A stretch of DNA of 44,463 bases, taken from positions 1 through 44,463 of the forward strand of contig CAJULP010000004.1 in the NCBI GenBank assembly GCA_910587295.1, read 5' to 3'. The first letter of the stretch is position 1. Each line of letters begins with the position of its first letter. A program made the position numbers and the translations under genes. The notes beneath the pieces were generated by a model, which saw only the letters and a program-made list of their open reading frames with translations, searched no databases and had not been told where the DNA came from. This DNA comes from an uncultured Lachnospiraceae bacterium. GTDB taxonomy: Bacteria; Bacillota; Clostridia; Lachnospirales; Lachnospiraceae. Shown here piece after piece: positions 41,593-44,463 of this stretch.

Positions 41593-42516
41593 GTAGCGAG
41601 AGGGGGATTTGAACCCTCGACACACTGCCCATTTTCCTTGTAAATACGGCATTTTTTCGTTTTCTGCTTGATTACCTTTTATCAGCTTGGTTGCATATGT
41701 CTTTCTTGCCTTATGCATTGACCGTTCCTTAATCCGTTTCCCATCATTCATGAATATATACTCACCAAATGGATTTAACTTCCTGATTTCCTTCAATGTC
41801 CTTTTGGCTTCTGAACTTAGGATTATATCCCTATTCCCAGCTTCTGTTTTAGGAGATTCACGGACTTCAAATACATATTTACCATCCTTATCCCTGTATC
41901 TGACTTCTGTACGTCTTATGCATAACTTATTCCCTTGGATATCTGAATATTTAAGTGTACAAAGTTCCCCAACACGTACCCCCGTCTGGAAAGCAAGCAA
42001 AATCCCATAGTTTAACAATGACGGATCTTCTCGAATAAAGTCTGCTATCTTTTCAACTTCACCATCTGTAAAAACTGATTCATCATCTTTAATAGCTTTT
42101 AGGCAAATCCAAATCATCTTCTGTTATCTTCCTGATATCTTTTCGGGCAATATAAGAACCATCAAAAAACCTATGAAAATCAGTTGTGTACCTATCAAAT
42201 GTCTGTTTCTGGATTTCTCCATATTCAAGCTTTTGTGAAGACCATTCTTTGAAAATGTCTCTTAATAGGATTTCTTTTTTGTTTTTGTAGTAATCAATTA
42301 TTATGCTTTCTAAGTCTTTTTAGATTTTCTCTTTTTTAGCGCCCTGCCACCACCTTGCGCTGGCAAATATGTATACCACTTCCCATCTTTGCTTTGCCAT
42401 ATTTCATATGGATGTTGTTTTAATAATTCTTCTTTCTTCATATCTTCCATGCAATTCCGCACATCGTTAATGTCAATAATACCATTACTTATGATAAACT
42501 GCAATATATCATTGCT
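41590..42516 (-). pseudogene. tyrosine integrase, broken by frameshifts, internal deletion and lost C-terminus
   Basis: Three consecutive pieces in different frames read like one phage/ICE integrase. Piece 1 (42516-42310) has QHPYEIWQSKDGKWYTYLP, the N-terminal arm-binding region, and runs into a stop; one base slip in an A-run restores KDLESIIIDYYKNK. Piece 2 (to ~42120) is the core-binding domain, ending ITEDDLD. Piece 3 (42117-41590) starts inside the catalytic domain: FQTGVRVGELCTLKYSDI carries the first Arg, HKARKTYATKL the His-x-x-Arg. The stretch between pieces 2 and 3 is shorter than usual and the C-terminal Tyr is missing; the frame instead reads out through the tRNA fragment. The N-terminus is cut by the IS at 42517. 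Not functional. Confidence 0.8.
41593..41624 (-). other. 3' fragment of a tRNA gene, probable att site
   Basis: On the minus strand GAGGGTTCAAATCCCCCTC has the shape of a T-arm with TTCAAAT loop, followed by TCGCTA as 3' acceptor strand and then a terminator. The 5' half of a tRNA is not found upstream. This is what remains at one end of an element integrated in a tRNA 3' end. The T-stem has one mismatch; isotype cannot be assigned. Confidence 0.6.
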
Positions 42517-42530
42517 CTTGAGTTTCCGCA
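42517..42530 (+). repeat. left terminal inverted repeat of the IS
   Basis: CTTGAGTTTCCGCA, exact reverse complement of 43980-43993. Confidence 0.65.
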
Positions 42531-42675
42531 GTTTTATCCACAAGCCCCTGATCTTATGAGTATCATAGTGAACAACTTTCAAAAATGCCTAAAATATAAG
42601 GAATCTTATTCCCTTTTGATGTAAAATTAAGCTGTCAAACAAAAATGTTACTAAACAAAAAAGAAAGGATTCCTT

Positions 42676-43839
42676 ATGGCTTATTTTACATCAAATACTT
42701 ACACTTTAAAACGAAAAATTTTAACTTATACTAATAAAATTTCAAAACACCTTCCAAAACCCGAAAAGAAATTTGCCGCTGACATCACTTATGGTATGTT
42801 GGCTTCCGGAAGCTGCCTTCTGACCGATGTCGTAGACCAGCTTCACGAACCCTCTAAAAAAATAAACATTGCTGACCGTTTGTCCAGACACCTTGATAAA
42901 GGAACCCCGGCACCTGCGGCGGCTTCCTATCTCCAACAGGTAAAAAAGATGGCGCCTGCCAACCCTGTGATCCACATTGATGACAGCGATGTTGTAAAAC
43001 CTGACGGTTACAAATTCGAAGCCTTAGGTATTGTCAGGGATGGTTCTGAAAGCACTGCCACAAAAAATGTTTACAAGAAGGTCTGCCATGTCACGGAAGC
43101 TTGTGTCCTTACCGCCGGCAGCCATCCTGTCAGTATTTTTTCCCACATCCATTCTTCACAGGAAAAAGACTATAAATCCGCAAATACAATCACCTTCCAT
43201 GCCATGGAACAAGGAGCCGCTCTTTTCGGCAGGGCAACTTTCGCCATGGACAGAGGATACGATGACAATAAGATGTTTTTGAAACTGGATGAACTTGGGC
43301 AGGATTATGTCATCCGCCTGACCGCCAGGCGTAAGCTGCTGTACCATAACAAATGGACTATGGCTACAGAACTGCGCAGCCGCAGAAAAGGAAAAGTTAA
43401 AACCAGTGTGTTTTACAAGGGGAAAGAACATGAAGCTTATCTCTCTCATGTAAAAGTGCAGATTACCGCATCCAAAAAAGATATTTACCTGGTGCTTGTT
43501 TATGGCATTACCGGACATCCGATGATGCTTGCCGCCAACAAAGAGATTAAATCCAAAGATGACGTGGTCCGGGTGGCAAGAACCTACTTTTCACGCTGGA
43601 AAATTGAAGAATATTTCCGCTGCAAAAAGCAGATGTTCCAGTTTGAAAAATTCCGTGTGCGCAGGCTTAAAGCGATCAACGCACTTAACTTTTATATCAC
43701 CTTATGCATGGCATTTCTTGCAATGGTCTCCATGGAGTCAGAAACCAATGCCCTTAAGGTTTCGAGGGCGTCAGGCTCTGGTTCAGGACAAAGCGTCCTG
43801 CAAACCGTCAGCTCTGCCTTAAGCTGGTTGTTTCAATAG
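42676..43839 (+). CDS. IS4-family DDE transposase
   Basis: 387 residues, apparently intact. Probable catalytic residues: Asp in VIHIDDSD (~102), Asp in FAMDRGYDD (~192) and Glu311 in RWKIEEYFRCKK. The IS4 signature Y(2)R(3)E(6)K is exact: Tyr304, Arg307, Glu311, Lys318. AAAGGA lies eight bases before the ATG. Cuts and pastes the surrounding element. Codon usage is closer to the host chromosome than to the AT-rich integrase remnant, which suggests separate origin. Confidence 0.9.
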   Translation: MAYFTSNTYTLKRKILTYTNKISKHLPKPEKKFAADITYGMLASGSCLLTDVVDQLHEPSKKINIADRLSRHLDKGTPAPAAASYLQQVKKMAPANPVIHIDDSDVVKPDGYKFEALGIVRDGSESTATKNVYKKVCHVTEACVLTAGSHPVSIFSHIHSSQEKDYKSANTITFHAMEQGAALFGRATFAMDRGYDDNKMFLKLDELGQDYVIRLTARRKLLYHNKWTMATELRSRRKGKVKTSVFYKGKEHEAYLSHVKVQITASKKDIYLVLVYGITGHPMMLAANKEIKSKDDVVRVARTYFSRWKIEEYFRCKKQMFQFEKFRVRRLKAINALNFYITLCMAFLAMVSMESETNALKVSRASGSGSGQSVLQTVSSALSWLFQ

Positions 43840-43855
43840 ATAAAAGAATATGTCT

Positions 43856-43951
43856 CCCAAAGCCCGGTTCCGGCGGGGCTTATTAAGGTGCCCCTAATCA
43901 AGAAACTGCCATTCTTATCATCTCAAAAATCGGGCAGACTGGTGCTTTGGG
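43856..43951 (+). other. folded segment between transposase and right IS end
   Basis: CCCAAAGC (43856-43863) pairs with GCTTTGGG (43944-43951), enclosing AGCCC/GGGCT and CTGCC/GGCAG pairs. It may be a terminator, a subterminal transposase site or a small RNA; nothing in it codes. Confidence 0.4.
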
Positions 43952-43979
43952 TAGATATATCCATTTATCAATTACAATT

Positions 43980-43993
43980 TGCGGAAACTCAAG
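43980..43993 (-). repeat. right terminal inverted repeat of the IS
   Basis: TGCGGAAACTCAAG, reverse complement of the left repeat. Just outside, on the minus strand, ATG at 44009 opens MRLIK, a possible original start of the integrase separated by the IS. Confidence 0.65.
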
Positions 43994-44130
43994 CTTTTAT
44001 CAAACGCATGTTTTTATTTTGTAATCCAAATTCTTCCAGATTGTTATTATTTTAGTTCCTATAGGATTGGAATCAACTTTACAGATCTTATTATACCAGA
44101 CAGCATGTCCTAAAAACTGGACTTATAATA

Positions 44131-44180
44131 AAAAACTACCTTTATGAGCTTTGGGGCTGCATCCAGGTAGTTTTGTTTTT
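44131..44180. terminator. terminator, both directions
   Basis: AAAACTACCT/AGGTAGTTTT with T-rich tails on both strands and a GC-rich loop. On the minus strand it ends the PIN-domain gene. The rest of 43994-44201 is AT-rich without a supported gene. Confidence 0.75.
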
Positions 44181-44201
44181 GGGATTGTAAAAAATAGTTT
44201 T

Positions 44202-44463
44202 TTATTCTTCGTCTTGTGTAACCATATTTATAAATGCTTTTGGAAGGATAGCACTAGTTTTGGCTTTTTCATAATCTTTAATGTTCCTAGTCACAATATA
44301 GTCTATATGATTCCGCATAGCGCAGCATGAAATAACAGCATCCTCATAGTCATTCACTTCTGATGATAACGCTTCATAACAGTCAGCAGATATTACATCT
44401 AAAATACGAAACAATTCATACAGCTTTGACATTACATTTTTAGCCTTTTCAGTGCTGTGGAGG
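44202..44463 (-). CDS. PIN-domain protein (VapC-like), N-terminus beyond the window
   Basis: The frame stays open from 44432 to the window edge, so the gene starts outside. The visible ~86 residues are the C-terminal half of a PIN ribonuclease: NDYEDAVISCCAMRNHIDYIVTRNIKDYEKA carries two of the conserved acidic positions (Asp in DYEDA, Asp of NIKDY), and PKAFINMV is the usual end. Such proteins are commonly toxins of toxin-antitoxin pairs; the antitoxin would also lie beyond the window. Confidence 0.75.
   Translation of the reverse strand, partial: LHSTEKAKNVMSKLYELFRILDVISADCYEALSSEVNDYEDAVISCCAMRNHIDYIVTRNIKDYEKAKTSAILPKAFINMVTQDEE

Larger units (their letters stand above)
42517..43993 (+). 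mobile_element. IS4-type insertion sequence
   Basis: A 14-bp perfect inverted repeat CTTGAGTTTCCGCA lies at 42517-42530 and, reversed, at 43980-43993, bracketing one transposase gene. The resulting 1.48-kb element splits the 5' end of the integrase relic. I see no clear target duplication, so the exact ends are provisional. Between the left repeat and the gene lie ~145 AT-rich bases; between the gene and the right repeat is a folded 100-base segment. Confidence 0.65.

Noticed and set aside
42310..42582. A 90-residue ORF as an independent gene
   Set aside because: Its first 22 codons read through the IS terminal repeat and the remainder matches an integrase N-terminus that continues in another frame.

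Overview
The window looks like chromosome of a spore-forming Clostridia species, most likely a Lachnospiraceae. The sporulation sigma factor SigH lies in the Firmicutes order cysE-cysS-mrnC-rlmB-...-sigH, genes have strong AGGAGG-type ribosome binding sites, TTG and GTG starts occur, and the gene set is typical of gut Clostridia (Mbeg1-like hydrolases, a Rpn-type nuclease relic, RND pumps with coiled-coil inserts, LarBCE). Most of the window is ordinary chromosome. The last ~3 kb (about 41.59-44.46 kb) is visibly more AT-rich and is accessory DNA.

Region by region. 1-276: a densely folded sequence, probably the 3' part of a structured non-coding RNA on the + strand. 277-9005 (minus): a compact type VII secretion (Esx/Wss) operon. 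Its promoter is near 9000, followed by an EssC ATPase with a TTG start, a YukD-like ubiquitin fold, five small WXG100-like proteins in tandem, and a Mbeg1-family (DUF2974) serine hydrolase with a helical C-terminus. An FMN-dependent alpha-hydroxy-acid oxidase-like gene follows. No EssB/YukC, EsaA or EssA gene is visible. 9.1-13.7 kb: ZIP transporter, tRNA-Leu(CAG), secreted C39-like peptidase with a possible 31-codon upstream ORF, a second Mbeg1-like hydrolase and a DUF3810 membrane metalloprotease. 13.8-19.8 kb: Na+/amino-acid symporter, MATE pump, BirA, DegV, an ECF S-component and thiamine pyrophosphokinase. 19.8-24.8 kb: an RND efflux pump and its TetR regulator, with a clear promoter and a perfect dyad operator. 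24.8-26.0 kb: a Rpn-type nuclease that has lost its catalytic core.

26.0-31.9 kb is the conserved cysE-cysS-mrnC-rlmB-sigH cluster. A membrane-anchored SGNH hydrolase with 16 pentapeptide repeats sits between rlmB and sigH. The cysE leader keeps a T-box antiterminator and terminator but has no room for Stem I, and its tRNA-end-binding bulge is mutated. 32.1-36.1 kb is a run of metallopeptidase, ispF (with a Cys-rich tail), larE, larB and larC; larA is not present. 36.2-41.5 kb holds an iron/cobalamin-type ABC transporter whose permease and ATPase converge on a minus-strand unit of GH27 alpha-galactosidase, binding lipoprotein and fused siroheme synthase. 41.6-44.5 kb is a decayed integrated element: a 3' tRNA fragment with terminator, a tyrosine integrase broken by frameshifts and deletions, an IS4-type insertion sequence, and a PIN-domain gene cut by the window edge.

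The points most worth a second look are the structured RNA at the left edge, the minimal T7SS operon with its lipase-like partner, and the decayed T-box upstream of cysE.
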